A DNA stretch of 34,709 bases from contig NZ_JAHFRY010000031.1 in NCBI RefSeq assembly GCF_023266035.1, forward strand, positions 1 to 34,709, in the 5' to 3' direction. This document shows, one piece after another, positions 15,974 to 24,369 of this stretch (position 1 is the stretch's first letter; the number at the start of each line of letters is the position of its first letter). The notes beneath the pieces were generated by a model that saw nothing but the letters and a program-made list of their open reading frames with translations, searched no databases and was not told the DNA's origin. This DNA is from Nevskia sp. Its GTDB lineage: Bacteria; Pseudomonadota; Gammaproteobacteria; Nevskiales; Nevskiaceae. A program made the translations under genes and the position numbers.

Positions 15974-16918
15974 CTACGGAACCAGAGGGGCGGGTCGAGA
16001 TGCCGGCTGCAGGGACGACAGCATCAGGATGCCGACGGTGACCAGGGCGGTGCCGGCGAGCTGGATGGCGGTGACCGGCTCGTGCAGCAGCCAGGCCGCG
16101 AGCAGCAGCGTGCTCGCGGGTCCGATCATGCCGGCCTGGGTGGCGTGTCCTGCGCCGATGGACCTTACCGCCATCATGGTCATGAAGATCGGCAGAGCCG
16201 TGCACAGCGTTCCGTTGGCCAGCGAAAGCCACCACACCGGCGCCGGCCATTCCAGCAGGCGTTCGATCGGGTGGATCAGCGGGTATTGCGCCACGCACAG
16301 GAATGTGGAGACGCACATCGCCAGCGCCACCAGACGCACCGCGCCCATGCCTTGCATCAGCCGCTCGCTGAGCAGCAGGTACACGGCGTAGAGCACGGCG
16401 CTGACGGCGATCAACGAGGCGCCCCAAGCCAGGTTGGGGCGTCCGAAGCTGCCCAGTTCGTGCCAGAACACGAGCACGATTCCGGCGTAGGCCAGCGCCA
16501 GCGACAACCATTGCCGGGGCTGTACCCGGCGCCGCAGGAACACGATGCCGAGCAGCAGCACGAAGCTGGGCGTGAGGAACAGGATCAGCCTTTCGAGTCC
16601 CGCACTGACATATTGCAGGCCGATCAGGTCGAGCATGCTCGACGCGTAGTAGCCTATGAATCCCAGCCCGGCGACGCGCAGCAGATCGACCGTCCGCAGG
16701 CGCGGGGCCTGCCGCCAGGTCCAGATCGCGACCGCCAGGAACAGCGGGCCCGCAGTGAGCATGCGCAGGGTGATGACGTCCACCGCGTCCAGCCCGTGCT
16801 GATAGAGCAGTTTGACGAAGACCACCTTGGCCGACAGCAGGACCGCGCCGCCAGCAGCCAGGGCCAGACCGCCGCGATGACCTAGGACCGGCTGTGCCGA
16901 AACGACAGCTGAGTGCAT
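15974..16918 (-). CDS. EamA/DMT-family transporter
   Basis: A 314-aa inner-membrane protein made of about ten hydrophobic segments arranged as two related five-helix EamA halves, the usual drug/metabolite transporter layout. Visible examples are LALAAGGAVLLSAKVVFVKLL in the first half and QAGMIGPASTLLLAAWLLHEP in the second. Such carriers export small metabolites, amino acids or toxic intermediates. It starts 52 bp after the alcohol dehydrogenase stop on the same strand, so the two are probably co-transcribed from the divergent promoter at 18.12 kb. Export or import of a pathway intermediate is plausible; the substrate is unknown. Confidence 0.88.
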   Translation of the reverse strand: MHSAVVSAQPVLGHRGGLALAAGGAVLLSAKVVFVKLLYQHGLDAVDVITLRMLTAGPLFLAVAIWTWRQAPRLRTVDLLRVAGLGFIGYYASSMLDLIGLQYVSAGLERLILFLTPSFVLLLGIVFLRRRVQPRQWLSLALAYAGIVLVFWHELGSFGRPNLAWGASLIAVSAVLYAVYLLLSERLMQGMGAVRLVALAMCVSTFLCVAQYPLIHPIERLLEWPAPVWWLSLANGTLCTALPIFMTMMAVRSIGAGHATQAGMIGPASTLLLAAWLLHEPVTAIQLAGTALVTVGILMLSSLQPASRPAPLVP

Positions 16919-16970
16919 GAACGCCCTGCGTGCGAATGCCCCTCGACCGGCAGGCAGATCGGAATGTGGA

Positions 16971-18068
16971 TTACCCGCGCCCAGGGACCAGGCAGGAGTG
17001 GATGGACTCGTCGCCGGGAATCTGGCGCGCGAGTGTCTTGATGGCGAGTTCGGCGTCCACCAGGTCGAAGTCGTGGGTGTGCATCTTCTCCACCGGCACG
17101 GTGCCGGATTCGATCAGGTCGATGGCGCTGCGATAGCCGCTGGAGGTCACGCCGATGGCGCCCTTGATGGTGATTTCTTTCATCACGATGTGATCGGACA
17201 CGAAGTCCGGAATAGGCTTGAAGCCCTTGACCCCGGCCAGCACTACGGTGCCTCCCGCCCGCACGAAGTACAGCGAGTCGAGCACCGGCCGCGTGGAATA
17301 CGAGGACACGTCCACCACCACTTCGGCGCCGACGCCGCCGGTGAGTTCGGCCACGCGCTTGCGCGCGTCCTCGTTCTCCACGTCGATGCAGTGATCGGCG
17401 CCAAACAGACGCGCGAGTTCCATCTTCTTCGCATCGGCCGCCAGCCCGGTGACGATGATCTTCTTGGCGCCCGCGCGGCGCGCCGCGATCACGCTGGACA
17501 GGCCGCGCTGCCCCGGCCCCATGATGACCACGGTATCGCCCGGCTTGGTACGCGGAATCTCGACCGCCCAGCGAAAGCCTGCGCCGAGCGGATTGAACAT
17601 CACCGCAATCTCGGGTTTCAGGGCCTTGCTCATCTTGTGCACGATGGCGTTCGGATGCAGGTACATGTACTCCGAGTACGCGCCCCACAGGCCCGGCGCA
17701 TCGCTGAGCGGGATGTAGGAATAGATGCGCCGGTCGCCGCACAGGTGATAGCGGCCCGACAGGCAGGTGTTGCAGCAGTGGCAGGCGATCATCGTCTCCA
17801 CGGCCACGCGATCACCTACGTCCACCTTCCAGCGTTTCGCGGCGCGGTCGCCGATCTTCTCGATGATGCCAAGCGGTTCGTGACCGGGTACCACGGGCAT
17901 GGGCATGCCCAGCACGTCTTCGAACTGTTCGTAGTCGCTGCCGCAGATGCCGCAGACCTCGACCCGCAGGATCGCCGAGTCCTCGTCGATGTCGGGCAGA
18001 GGAATGTCCATTTTCTCCAGCCGGCGTTTGGCGGTCAGCACCATGGCAAGACTGCTCTTGGGAAGCAT
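16971..18068 (-). CDS. Zinc-dependent alcohol dehydrogenase (MDR superfamily)
   Basis: A 365-aa medium-chain dehydrogenase. Catalytic zinc ligands C39 (CGICGSD) and H63-E64 (PGHEPLG) and the four structural-zinc cysteines C96, C99, C102 and C110 are all present. The Rossmann loop reads GPGQRG. It should oxidise an alcohol (or reduce an aldehyde/ketone) with NAD(P). The frame is open to 18113, but the ATG at 18068 follows a GAGGGG at ideal spacing and matches the normal N-terminus. It is transcribed divergently from the CMD gene, with operator B between them (about 50 bp upstream of its start). It could supply the aldehyde or acid for the pathway. Confidence 0.93.
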   Translation of the reverse strand: MLPKSSLAMVLTAKRRLEKMDIPLPDIDEDSAILRVEVCGICGSDYEQFEDVLGMPMPVVPGHEPLGIIEKIGDRAAKRWKVDVGDRVAVETMIACHCCNTCLSGRYHLCGDRRIYSYIPLSDAPGLWGAYSEYMYLHPNAIVHKMSKALKPEIAVMFNPLGAGFRWAVEIPRTKPGDTVVIMGPGQRGLSSVIAARRAGAKKIIVTGLAADAKKMELARLFGADHCIDVENEDARKRVAELTGGVGAEVVVDVSSYSTRPVLDSLYFVRAGGTVVLAGVKGFKPIPDFVSDHIVMKEITIKGAIGVTSSGYRSAIDLIESGTVPVEKMHTHDFDLVDAELAIKTLARQIPGDESIHSCLVPGRG

Positions 18069-18089
18069 GCCGATCCCCTCGTTCGGAAG

Positions 18090-18132
18090 TTGAATTCTGT
18101 CGCGAGCCAGCATACTGTCTAACAGTTGTTAG
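18090..18132. promoter_or_regulatory. Divergent promoter/operator site B
   Basis: CTAACAGTTGTTAG at 18119-18132 has perfect 6-bp inverted arms (CTAACA and TGTTAG) around GT, the best copy of the repeated operator. For the plus strand a -10-like CATACT (18111-18116) lies two bases before it, with a possible TTGAAT at 18090-18095 (spacing short). For the minus strand TATGCT (18114-18109) is a weak -10. The site sits between the divergent alcohol dehydrogenase and CMD genes, so one bound repressor could control both directions. Confidence 0.65.
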
Positions 18133-18216
18133 GGAAAGTGCGACGGTCCGCAACCCGCCAAATCTTTCCCGGATTTCGATGTTCCAACGCCAATAACGCC
18201 AATCAAGAGTGCCACC

Positions 18217-18825
18217 ATGACCGCAGCTCCCCCTGCGCGCGGCAGCGCGCTGCGTATTCCCATGATGAGTGTCGAGGAGGCCCGCGCCATCGCCGCGCGC
18301 GAAGGTCTCCCCGCGATCATGGCCCCGCTCAGCGTGTTCCGGGTGCTGCTGCACCACCCTGCCCTGGCGCGCTCGCTGGGTGGCTTGCTGAAGATGTTGC
18401 TGCTGGAGGGCAATCACCTGGATGGCCGTTTGCGCGAGCTGATCATCATGCGGATCGGCTGGCTCACCGGCTCCAACTACGAATGGACGCAGCACTGGCG
18501 CTTCGCCCGCGACATGGGCATTCCGGAGAACGTGCTGCTGGCCTGCCGGTCGTGGGAAAGCGCCACCGTTCTGAGCGCTGCGGATCGCGCGATCCTGCGC
18601 GCCACGGACGAAACCATGGACACCGGCCGGATATCGGAGTCCACCTGGGCAGAGTGCGAGCGTCACGTCACCAGCATCCAGGCGCGGCTGGAACTGGTGG
18701 TTGCCATCGGCAACTGGCGCACGTTTTCGCAACTGCTGCTGACGCTGGGGATCCCGCTCGAAGACGGTCTTGATAACTGGATGCCGGATGGCGTTCGCCC
18801 GGCGCGAGCGCCCGCCGACTTCTGA
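18217..18825 (+). CDS. Carboxymuconolactone decarboxylase (CMD/AhpD)-family protein
   Basis: A 202-aa helical protein of the CMD superfamily, recognised by RLRELIIMRIGWLTGSNYEW followed by TQHWRFARDMGI. The AhpD CxxC redox pair is absent: the equivalent stretch has Y88-E89 and H93 (YEWTQH), so a peroxidase-reductase role is unlikely. Proteins of this kind are common as first genes of catabolic operons and their reactions are mostly unknown; lactone, decarboxylase or dehalogenase-like chemistry is possible. It is the first plus-strand gene after operator B, about 85 bp downstream. Ribosome-binding site weak. Confidence 0.85.
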   Translation: MTAAPPARGSALRIPMMSVEEARAIAAREGLPAIMAPLSVFRVLLHHPALARSLGGLLKMLLLEGNHLDGRLRELIIMRIGWLTGSNYEWTQHWRFARDMGIPENVLLACRSWESATVLSAADRAILRATDETMDTGRISESTWAECERHVTSIQARLELVVAIGNWRTFSQLLLTLGIPLEDGLDNWMPDGVRPARAPADF

Positions 18826-18925
18826 GTCCGTCGTCCTCTGCTTTCACCTACTTCTGCGCGGCGACGTGCCGGCTGCGATGACCGACTGACAACCCTGAGA
18901 ACCCCATGAACCAAGGAGAAAACCG

Positions 18926-19687
18926 ATGAGATTCGGCAGCGTGAACTTCGAGAAGCGCGGCGCCGTGGCGCTGATCACCCTGGACGAGCCGGGCAAGCTC
19001 AACGCGCTGTCGGCCGGCATTCGCGAAGGCGTCACCGCGAGCCTGGCGCGCATCGAGACCGATCCCGAGATCCGCGTCGGCATCATCACCGGCAGCGGCG
19101 AGAAAGCCTTTTGCGCCGGTGCCGACATCAGCGGCTTCGACTTCGCCGCCAGCGCGGTCAAACAGTTCATCGAGGAGATCGTGACGTTTCTCGCCGCGCC
19201 GGAATCGTGCAGCAAGCCGCTGATCGCGGCGGTCAACGGCATGGCGTTCGGTGGCGGCTTCGAACTGGCCATCGCCTGCGACTTCATTCTTGCCTCGGAG
19301 CGCGCGAAGTTCGGCGTGCCGGAAATCCAGTTGGGCCTGCTGCCGGGCTTTGCGGTGGTGCGTCTGGCCGATATCGTCGGCCGGCCCAAGGCCAAGGAGA
19401 TGTCGATGCTTGGCGATCCGATCAGCGCCGAGGAAGCCGTGCGCCTCGGCATCGCGTTGCGCACGGTGGCTCCCGAACGTCTGCTCGAAGAAGCGATGGC
19501 GATGGCCGAAAGGATTGCCTCCAAGCCGGCCATGGCCGTGCGCATGGCCAAGTCCTTCTACAACCGTGGCCTGGGCGGCGACGATCTGCGCGCCGCGCGC
19601 GATGCATTCCCGTTCCTGTTCATGACGCCGGATGCGCGCGAGGGCGTTACCGCGTTCCGTGAGAAGCGCAAGCCAAACTTTTCCTGA
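18926..19687 (+). CDS. Enoyl-CoA hydratase (crotonase family)
   Basis: A 253-aa crotonase with both catalytic glutamates in place: E113 in GGGFELAIACD and E133 in FGVPEIQLGLLPG. The oxyanion-hole motif CAGADI is at about 63-68. It should add water to a 2-enoyl-CoA in the cytoplasm. An AAGGAG lies at good spacing before the ATG. It is second in the site-B operon, between the CMD gene and the citryl-CoA-lyase-like gene. It is one candidate for hydrating the product of the biotin carboxylase (the role of LiuC/AtuE), since it is the only canonical crotonase in the window. Confidence 0.93.
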   Translation: MRFGSVNFEKRGAVALITLDEPGKLNALSAGIREGVTASLARIETDPEIRVGIITGSGEKAFCAGADISGFDFAASAVKQFIEEIVTFLAAPESCSKPLIAAVNGMAFGGGFELAIACDFILASERAKFGVPEIQLGLLPGFAVVRLADIVGRPKAKEMSMLGDPISAEEAVRLGIALRTVAPERLLEEAMAMAERIASKPAMAVRMAKSFYNRGLGGDDLRAARDAFPFLFMTPDAREGVTAFREKRKPNFS

Positions 19688-19710
19688 AAACCCATCACTT
19701 CGGAGTTCCA

Positions 19711-20505
19711 ATGTCCAGCAAACGCAAGCCCATCCGCACCACGATGGGATTCTCCACGCCCGACCGCATCGTCGTCCGTGGCTTCGATCTGCCCGGTGAA
19801 CTGCTAGGCAAGATCAATCTTGGCGACATGGCTTTTCTGGAGATGATGGGACGCGTCCCGACGCCGCAGGAGTCCGTGCTGTTCAACGCGCTCGCCGTGA
19901 CCCTGGTCGAACACGGCCTGACGCCCAGCGCGCTCGCGGCGCGGCTTACCTATGCCGGGGCGCCGGAGTCGATTCAGGGAGCGGTCGCGGCCGGGCTCGG
20001 CGGCCTGGGCACGGTGTTCGTCGGGACCACGGAAGGGTCGGCCAAGCTGCTGCAGGCAGCGATTCCGGACCGCAGGAATCCCGGCGATCTGGATGCGATG
20101 GCGAAGAGCATCGTCGCCGACTGGCACGCGCGAAAAGCCATCATTCCGGGCATCGGACATCCGCTGCACAAGCCGATTGATCCGCGCACGCCGCGGCTGT
20201 TCGCGATTGCGCGCGAGAACGGCTTCGACGGCCCTTACATCGCGCTGATGGAGCGCGTCGCCGACGAGGCCGCGCGGGTCTACGGCAAGGTGCTGCCGAT
20301 CAATGCGACCGGTGCCATCGGTGCCTGCTGCTCGGAACTCGGGATCGCCTGGACGGCCTGCCGCGGGATCGGCGTGCTGGCCCGCGCGATCGGTCTGGTC
20401 GGTCACATCATGGAAGAAATGCACTCGCCCATTGCCAAGGAAATCTGGACCCGGGCCGAGGATGAAGCGCGCGAATACGCGCTTGGCACACCCACCGGCG
20501 GCTGA
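19711..20505 (+). CDS. Citrate-synthase-fold protein, citryl-CoA-lyase-like
   Basis: A 264-aa protein of the citrate synthase superfamily, much shorter than true citrate synthase (about 430 aa). The conserved PGIGHPLHKP gives H150, matching the citrate synthase histidine that binds oxaloacetate. By eye the other two catalytic residues are missing: the GPLHGGAN histidine falls in VGTTEGSA and the Asp of NVDFYSG falls in INATGAIG. Small citrate-synthase-like proteins are known to cleave citryl-CoA. Here a retro-aldol cleavage of a 3-hydroxy(-3-carboxy)acyl-CoA is inferred. It lies 23 bp after the crotonase and 43 bp before the thiolase. Confidence 0.8.
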   Translation: MSSKRKPIRTTMGFSTPDRIVVRGFDLPGELLGKINLGDMAFLEMMGRVPTPQESVLFNALAVTLVEHGLTPSALAARLTYAGAPESIQGAVAAGLGGLGTVFVGTTEGSAKLLQAAIPDRRNPGDLDAMAKSIVADWHARKAIIPGIGHPLHKPIDPRTPRLFAIARENGFDGPYIALMERVADEAARVYGKVLPINATGAIGACCSELGIAWTACRGIGVLARAIGLVGHIMEEMHSPIAKEIWTRAEDEAREYALGTPTGG

Positions 20506-20548
20506 TCGCGACAAGCCTTGCAACGGCCACACACAGGAACCCACCACC

Positions 20549-21754
20549 ATGCGGGACGCTTTTATCTGCGATGCGGTACGCACCCCTTTCGGCCGCTACG
20601 GCGGCATTCTTGCCAGCATTCGCGCGGACGATCTCGCCGCGTTGCCGATCCAGGCGCTCATGCGCCGCAATCCGGGGATCGATTGGTCTGCGCTCGATGA
20701 CGTGATCTACGGTTGCGTCAATGGCGCAGGCGAAGACAGCCGCAATGTCGCGCGGATGGCGCTGCTGCTCGCCGGGCTGCCGCAGGAAGTCCCCGGCGGC
20801 ACCATCAACCGGCTCTGCGGATCCAGCCTCGATGCGGTGGCGATTGCAGCGCGAGCGATCAAGGCCGGCGAGGGCGACCTGCTGATCGCCGGCGGCGTGG
20901 AGAGCATGACGCGCGCACCGTTCATCATGGCCAAGGCCGACGGCGCTTTTCCGCGCGCCGTGAAGATCGAGGACAGCACCATCGGCTGGCGCTTCATCAA
21001 TCCGTTGATGAAGGCGCGCTACGGCGTGGACAGCATGCCGGAGACAGCCGAGAACGTGGCCGAGCAGTTCAAGATCGAACGCGCCGCGCAGGATGCGTTC
21101 GCGCTGCGCAGTCAGCAGCGCTACGCCAGGGCGCTGGCAGAAGGCTTCTTTAAGGGTCAGATCGAGCCGGTGCTGCTGCCGCAGAAGAAAGGCGAGCCGC
21201 TGCGTCTGGACGCCGACGAGCCGCCGCGCCCGGACACCACGCTCGAAGGGCTGGCCAAGCTCAAGGGCATCGTGCGCCCGGACGGCTCGGTGACGGCAGG
21301 CAATGCCTCGCAGGTCAACGACGGTGCCTGCGCGATGTTGATCGCCTCGGCCGAGGGCGCCGAGCGTCACGGCCTCAAGCCGCGCGCGCGCGTGGTCGCG
21401 GCCACCAGCGTCGGCAACGCGCCGCGCATCATGGGATTTGCTCCGGCCCCGGCGGTGAAGAAACTGCTGGCGCGCACGGGCCTGAACATCGGCCAGATGG
21501 ACGTGATCGAACTCAACGAGGCCTTCGCCGCGCAGGGTCTCGCCGTGACCCGCGACCTGGGGCTGGCCGATGACGATGCGCGGGTCAATCCGAACGGCGG
21601 TGCGATTGCGCTGGGTCATCCGCTCGGTGCCTCCGGCGCGCGCCTAGTGATGACCGCCGTGGCACAACTGGAACTCAGCGGCGGACGATATGGCCTGTGC
21701 ACGATGTGCATTGGGGTCGGCCAGGGTATTGCGCTGATCGTCGAGCGCATCTGA
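20549..21754 (+). CDS. Acetyl-CoA acyltransferase (thiolase)
   Basis: A 401-aa degradative thiolase that splits a 3-oxoacyl-CoA with CoA. The nucleophile is C90 in NRLCGSSLDA; H357 is in GGAIALGHPLGASGAR and the second cysteine C387 is in CTMCIGVGQG. NEAFAAQ is also present. The sequence looks like the beta-ketoadipyl-CoA thiolase (PcaF/PaaJ) branch, whose substrates carry a distal carboxylate; this is recognition by eye. The ATG at 20549 begins MRDAFICDAVRTPFG, the usual thiolase N-terminus; upstream in-frame codons overlap the lyase gene. It is the only thiolase in the window. Confidence 0.95.
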   Translation: MRDAFICDAVRTPFGRYGGILASIRADDLAALPIQALMRRNPGIDWSALDDVIYGCVNGAGEDSRNVARMALLLAGLPQEVPGGTINRLCGSSLDAVAIAARAIKAGEGDLLIAGGVESMTRAPFIMAKADGAFPRAVKIEDSTIGWRFINPLMKARYGVDSMPETAENVAEQFKIERAAQDAFALRSQQRYARALAEGFFKGQIEPVLLPQKKGEPLRLDADEPPRPDTTLEGLAKLKGIVRPDGSVTAGNASQVNDGACAMLIASAEGAERHGLKPRARVVAATSVGNAPRIMGFAPAPAVKKLLARTGLNIGQMDVIELNEAFAAQGLAVTRDLGLADDDARVNPNGGAIALGHPLGASGARLVMTAVAQLELSGGRYGLCTMCIGVGQGIALIVERI

Positions 21755-21758
21755 GCCG

Positions 21759-23015
21759 ATGGAGACCGCCTCTGGAGTCGCGAGCACGCCGTCATCCGGG
21801 CACTTCGACCCGCGCGACGCGGAGGTGATCCAGAACCCGTTTCCGGCGCTGGCGCGGTTGCGTGAAAACGAGCCGCTGCACTTCAGCGAGGCGATGGCCG
21901 GCTGGGTCATCACGCGCTACGAGGACGTGCGCAATTCCATGCGCGATCCGCGCTACTCCGCCAACCGCCTGCGACCGTTCTTCGCACATATGGACCCGAC
22001 TCGGCGGGAGCGGCTGGCGGCGCTGGAGAAGAACCTTTCGCTATGGGCGGTATTCAACGATCCGCCCGATCACGGCCGCTTGCGCAATCTCATGAACAAG
22101 GCCTTCACCACTTCGGTGCTGGCGCACATGGAAGGGCCCATCGCGGAGATGGTGGAGTCGCTGGTGGATGAGCTCGCAGAGCAGGACGGCGAAGTCGATT
22201 TCATCCGCGCGTTCGCCTACCCGCTGCCGGCGATGGTGATCGCCGAAATTCTCGGCGTGCCGCGCGAAGACGTGGCGCACCTCAAGCGCTGGTCCGATGA
22301 ACTCGCATCCTTCGTGCTGACCTCGCGTCTGTCGCCGGATCGCTATGGCCGTGCCGACGCAGCGATCCGCGAGATGCATGACTATTTCGGGCAGATGGCG
22401 CAGCGGCTGCGCAAGCAGTCCGACGGCGGCATCATCTCTCGTATGGTGGTGGCGGAAGAAAAGGGCGATTTCCTGTCCGGTGACGAGCTCGTCGCTGCCT
22501 GCGTGCTGCTGCTGTTCGCGGGTCATGAGACCACCACGCAGTTGTTCGGCAACGGGCTCTACGCGCTGCTGCGCTGGCCGGAGCAGCTGCAAGGCCTGCG
22601 CGCCGGCCTGCATGACCGCAGGCAGGTCGAGAACGCCGTTGAGGAAATCCTGCGCTGGGATGGGCCGGGCCTTGCGGGCGTGCGCGTTCTCAACGAGGAC
22701 GTGGAACTGCACGGGCAGCGGATGCCGGCGGGCAGCCGCATCTTCCAGTTTGTGGCTGCGGCCAATCGCGATCCCGCCGTGTTCGATGATCCCGACCGCT
22801 TCGACATCTCGCGCGATCCGAATCCGCACCTGACCTTCGGCTACGGCATCCACTTCTGCCTCGGCGCCCCGCTGGCCCGCATGGAAGCGCGCATCGCCTG
22901 GCCGATCATCCTGAAACGGCTGCGCGACATCGAGCTGGTGGAGACGCCAAGGTTCAGCGACTCGATGATCGTGCGCGGGCTTGAGGGCTTGCGCGTGCGC
23001 TGCCGCAGAGCCTGA
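21759..23015 (+). CDS. Cytochrome P450 monooxygenase
   Basis: A 418-aa soluble bacterial class I P450. The heme-binding loop FGYGIHFCLG gives axial C367. The I-helix oxygen-activation motif AGHETT is at 254-259 and the K-helix ExxR is E296-R299. There is no membrane anchor. It starts 4 bp after the thiolase stop, so it is co-expressed with beta-oxidation enzymes. No ferredoxin or ferredoxin reductase gene is in the window, so electrons must come from elsewhere. It could hydroxylate a terminal or allylic carbon of the substrate; regiochemistry and substrate are not readable. Confidence 0.95.
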   Translation: METASGVASTPSSGHFDPRDAEVIQNPFPALARLRENEPLHFSEAMAGWVITRYEDVRNSMRDPRYSANRLRPFFAHMDPTRRERLAALEKNLSLWAVFNDPPDHGRLRNLMNKAFTTSVLAHMEGPIAEMVESLVDELAEQDGEVDFIRAFAYPLPAMVIAEILGVPREDVAHLKRWSDELASFVLTSRLSPDRYGRADAAIREMHDYFGQMAQRLRKQSDGGIISRMVVAEEKGDFLSGDELVAACVLLLFAGHETTTQLFGNGLYALLRWPEQLQGLRAGLHDRRQVENAVEEILRWDGPGLAGVRVLNEDVELHGQRMPAGSRIFQFVAAANRDPAVFDDPDRFDISRDPNPHLTFGYGIHFCLGAPLARMEARIAWPIILKRLRDIELVETPRFSDSMIVRGLEGLRVRCRRA

Positions 23016-23093
23016 TCGCTGCGGCGCCACGTCGATGCCGACGCTAGGTGCTGCTGGCCGATGCGGGTCGCAGGCGGCGCGCTCATCGTCGCG

Positions 23094-23139
23094 TTGCAGG
23101 CATCGACCCTGAGCGGATAGACTGTCGAACGCTTGTTAG
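23094..23139 (+). promoter_or_regulatory. Promoter/operator site C
   Basis: TTGCAG (23094-23099), an 18-bp spacer and TAGACT (23118-23123) form a plausible sigma-70 promoter. It is followed at 23126-23139 by CGAACGCTTGTTAG, which matches operator B at 11 of 14 positions. Including the preceding ACTGT, 16 of 19 bases are shared with 18114-18132. The layout (-10, two bases, operator) is the same as at site B. Confidence 0.62.
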
Positions 23140-23188
23140 ATGAATGGCGTGTTTGCCGTCTCCATCCACAACCCGAACCTTGACGTCC

Positions 23189-24355
23189 TTGAACTTCCAG
23201 CCCAACGAGCAACACGACAGCATCCGCGAGGCGGTGCGCACACTGTGCGCGCGTTTCGACGCGAATTACTGGCTGGACAAAGACAAGCACGGCGGCTTCC
23301 CGCACGACTTCCACCGCGTGATGGCCGATGCCGGCTGGCTCGGCATCTGCACGCCTGAAGCCTACGGCGGCTCGGGGCTGGGCATTACCGAGGCGAGCAT
23401 CCTGATGCAGACCATCGCCGAGTCCGGCGCGGGCCTGTCCGGTGCCTCGTCCATCCACATGAACATCTTCGGGTTGCAGCCGGTGGTGGTGTACGGCACC
23501 GAGGAGCAGAAACACCGTTACCTGCCACCGCTGGTGAAGGGTGAGCAGAAAGCCTGTTTCGGAGTGACCGAGCCCGATGCCGGCCTGGACACCACGCACC
23601 TCAAGACGCGCGCCGAGCGGGTCAAGGGCGGTTACGTGCTGCACGGGCGCAAGGTGTGGATTTCCACCGCGCAGGTCGCTGACCGGATCCTGATCCTCAC
23701 CCGCACCACGCCCATCGAGCAGTGCAGGAAGCCCACGCAGGGCATGACCCTGTTCTATGCGCCGCTGGATCGCCGTTATGTCGACATCCGCGAGATCGAC
23801 AAGATGGGCCGCCACTGCGTGGACTCCAACGAACTGGCCATCGACGGCCTGCCGGTGTCCGACGAGGACCGCGTGGGCGAGGAAGGTCGCGGCTTCGAAT
23901 ACATCCTGCATGGCCTCAACCCGGAGCGCGTGCTGATCGCCTCCGAGGCGGTGGGCCTGGGCCGCGCCGCGCTCAACCGCGCGGTGGACTACGCCAAGGA
24001 GCGCGTGGTGTTCGGGCGCCCCATCGGCCAGAACCAGGCGATCCAGCATCCGCTGGCGGAAAGCTGGATCGAACTCGAAGCCGCCGAGCTGATGACGCGC
24101 CGCGCTGGCTGGAAATACGACCAGGGTCTGCCTTGCGGGCCGGACGCCAATGCCGCCAAGTTCTACGCTGCGGAGGTAGGCTTTCGCGCCTGCACGCGCG
24201 CGATGGCGACGCACGGCGGCATGGGTTACGCCAAGGAGTATCACGTCGAACGCTACCTGCGCGAGATGATGATTCCGCGCATCGCACCGATCAGCCCGCA
24301 ACTGATCCTGTGCCACATCGCCGAGAAAGTGCTCGGCCTTCCCAAGAGCTACTGA
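23189..24355 (+). CDS. Acyl-CoA dehydrogenase
   Basis: A 388-aa ACAD from the TTG start. VTEPDAGLD lies at 126-134. The likely base is E246 in LNPERVLIASEAVG, the isovaleryl/long-chain position; the C-terminal position reads PRIAPISPQ and has no Glu. The start is a choice: TTG at 23189 begins MNFQPNEQHDSIREAV, the normal N-terminus, and its paralogue at 29994 also begins MNFE from TTG. An ATG at 23144 adds 15 unlikely residues and lies only 5 bases after the operator. It is the first gene of the site-C operon and ends in the same LGLPKSY-type tail as the ACAD at 29994-31157, showing a shared subfamily. Confidence 0.92.
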   Translation: MNFQPNEQHDSIREAVRTLCARFDANYWLDKDKHGGFPHDFHRVMADAGWLGICTPEAYGGSGLGITEASILMQTIAESGAGLSGASSIHMNIFGLQPVVVYGTEEQKHRYLPPLVKGEQKACFGVTEPDAGLDTTHLKTRAERVKGGYVLHGRKVWISTAQVADRILILTRTTPIEQCRKPTQGMTLFYAPLDRRYVDIREIDKMGRHCVDSNELAIDGLPVSDEDRVGEEGRGFEYILHGLNPERVLIASEAVGLGRAALNRAVDYAKERVVFGRPIGQNQAIQHPLAESWIELEAAELMTRRAGWKYDQGLPCGPDANAAKFYAAEVGFRACTRAMATHGGMGYAKEYHVERYLREMMIPRIAPISPQLILCHIAEKVLGLPKSY

Positions 24356-24369
24356 GGGCTACCAGACTG

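Noticed and set aside
23030-23043. CGTCG-ATGC-CGACG hairpin after the P450 gene
   Set aside because: The stem is only 5 bp with no U-run, too weak to call a terminator in G+C-rich DNA.
23722-24369. Upstream extension of the ACAD-fold gene at 24370
   Set aside because: These codons lie within the preceding ACAD in a different frame and give Arg/Gly-rich nonsense; the ATG at 24370 starts a normal N-terminus.
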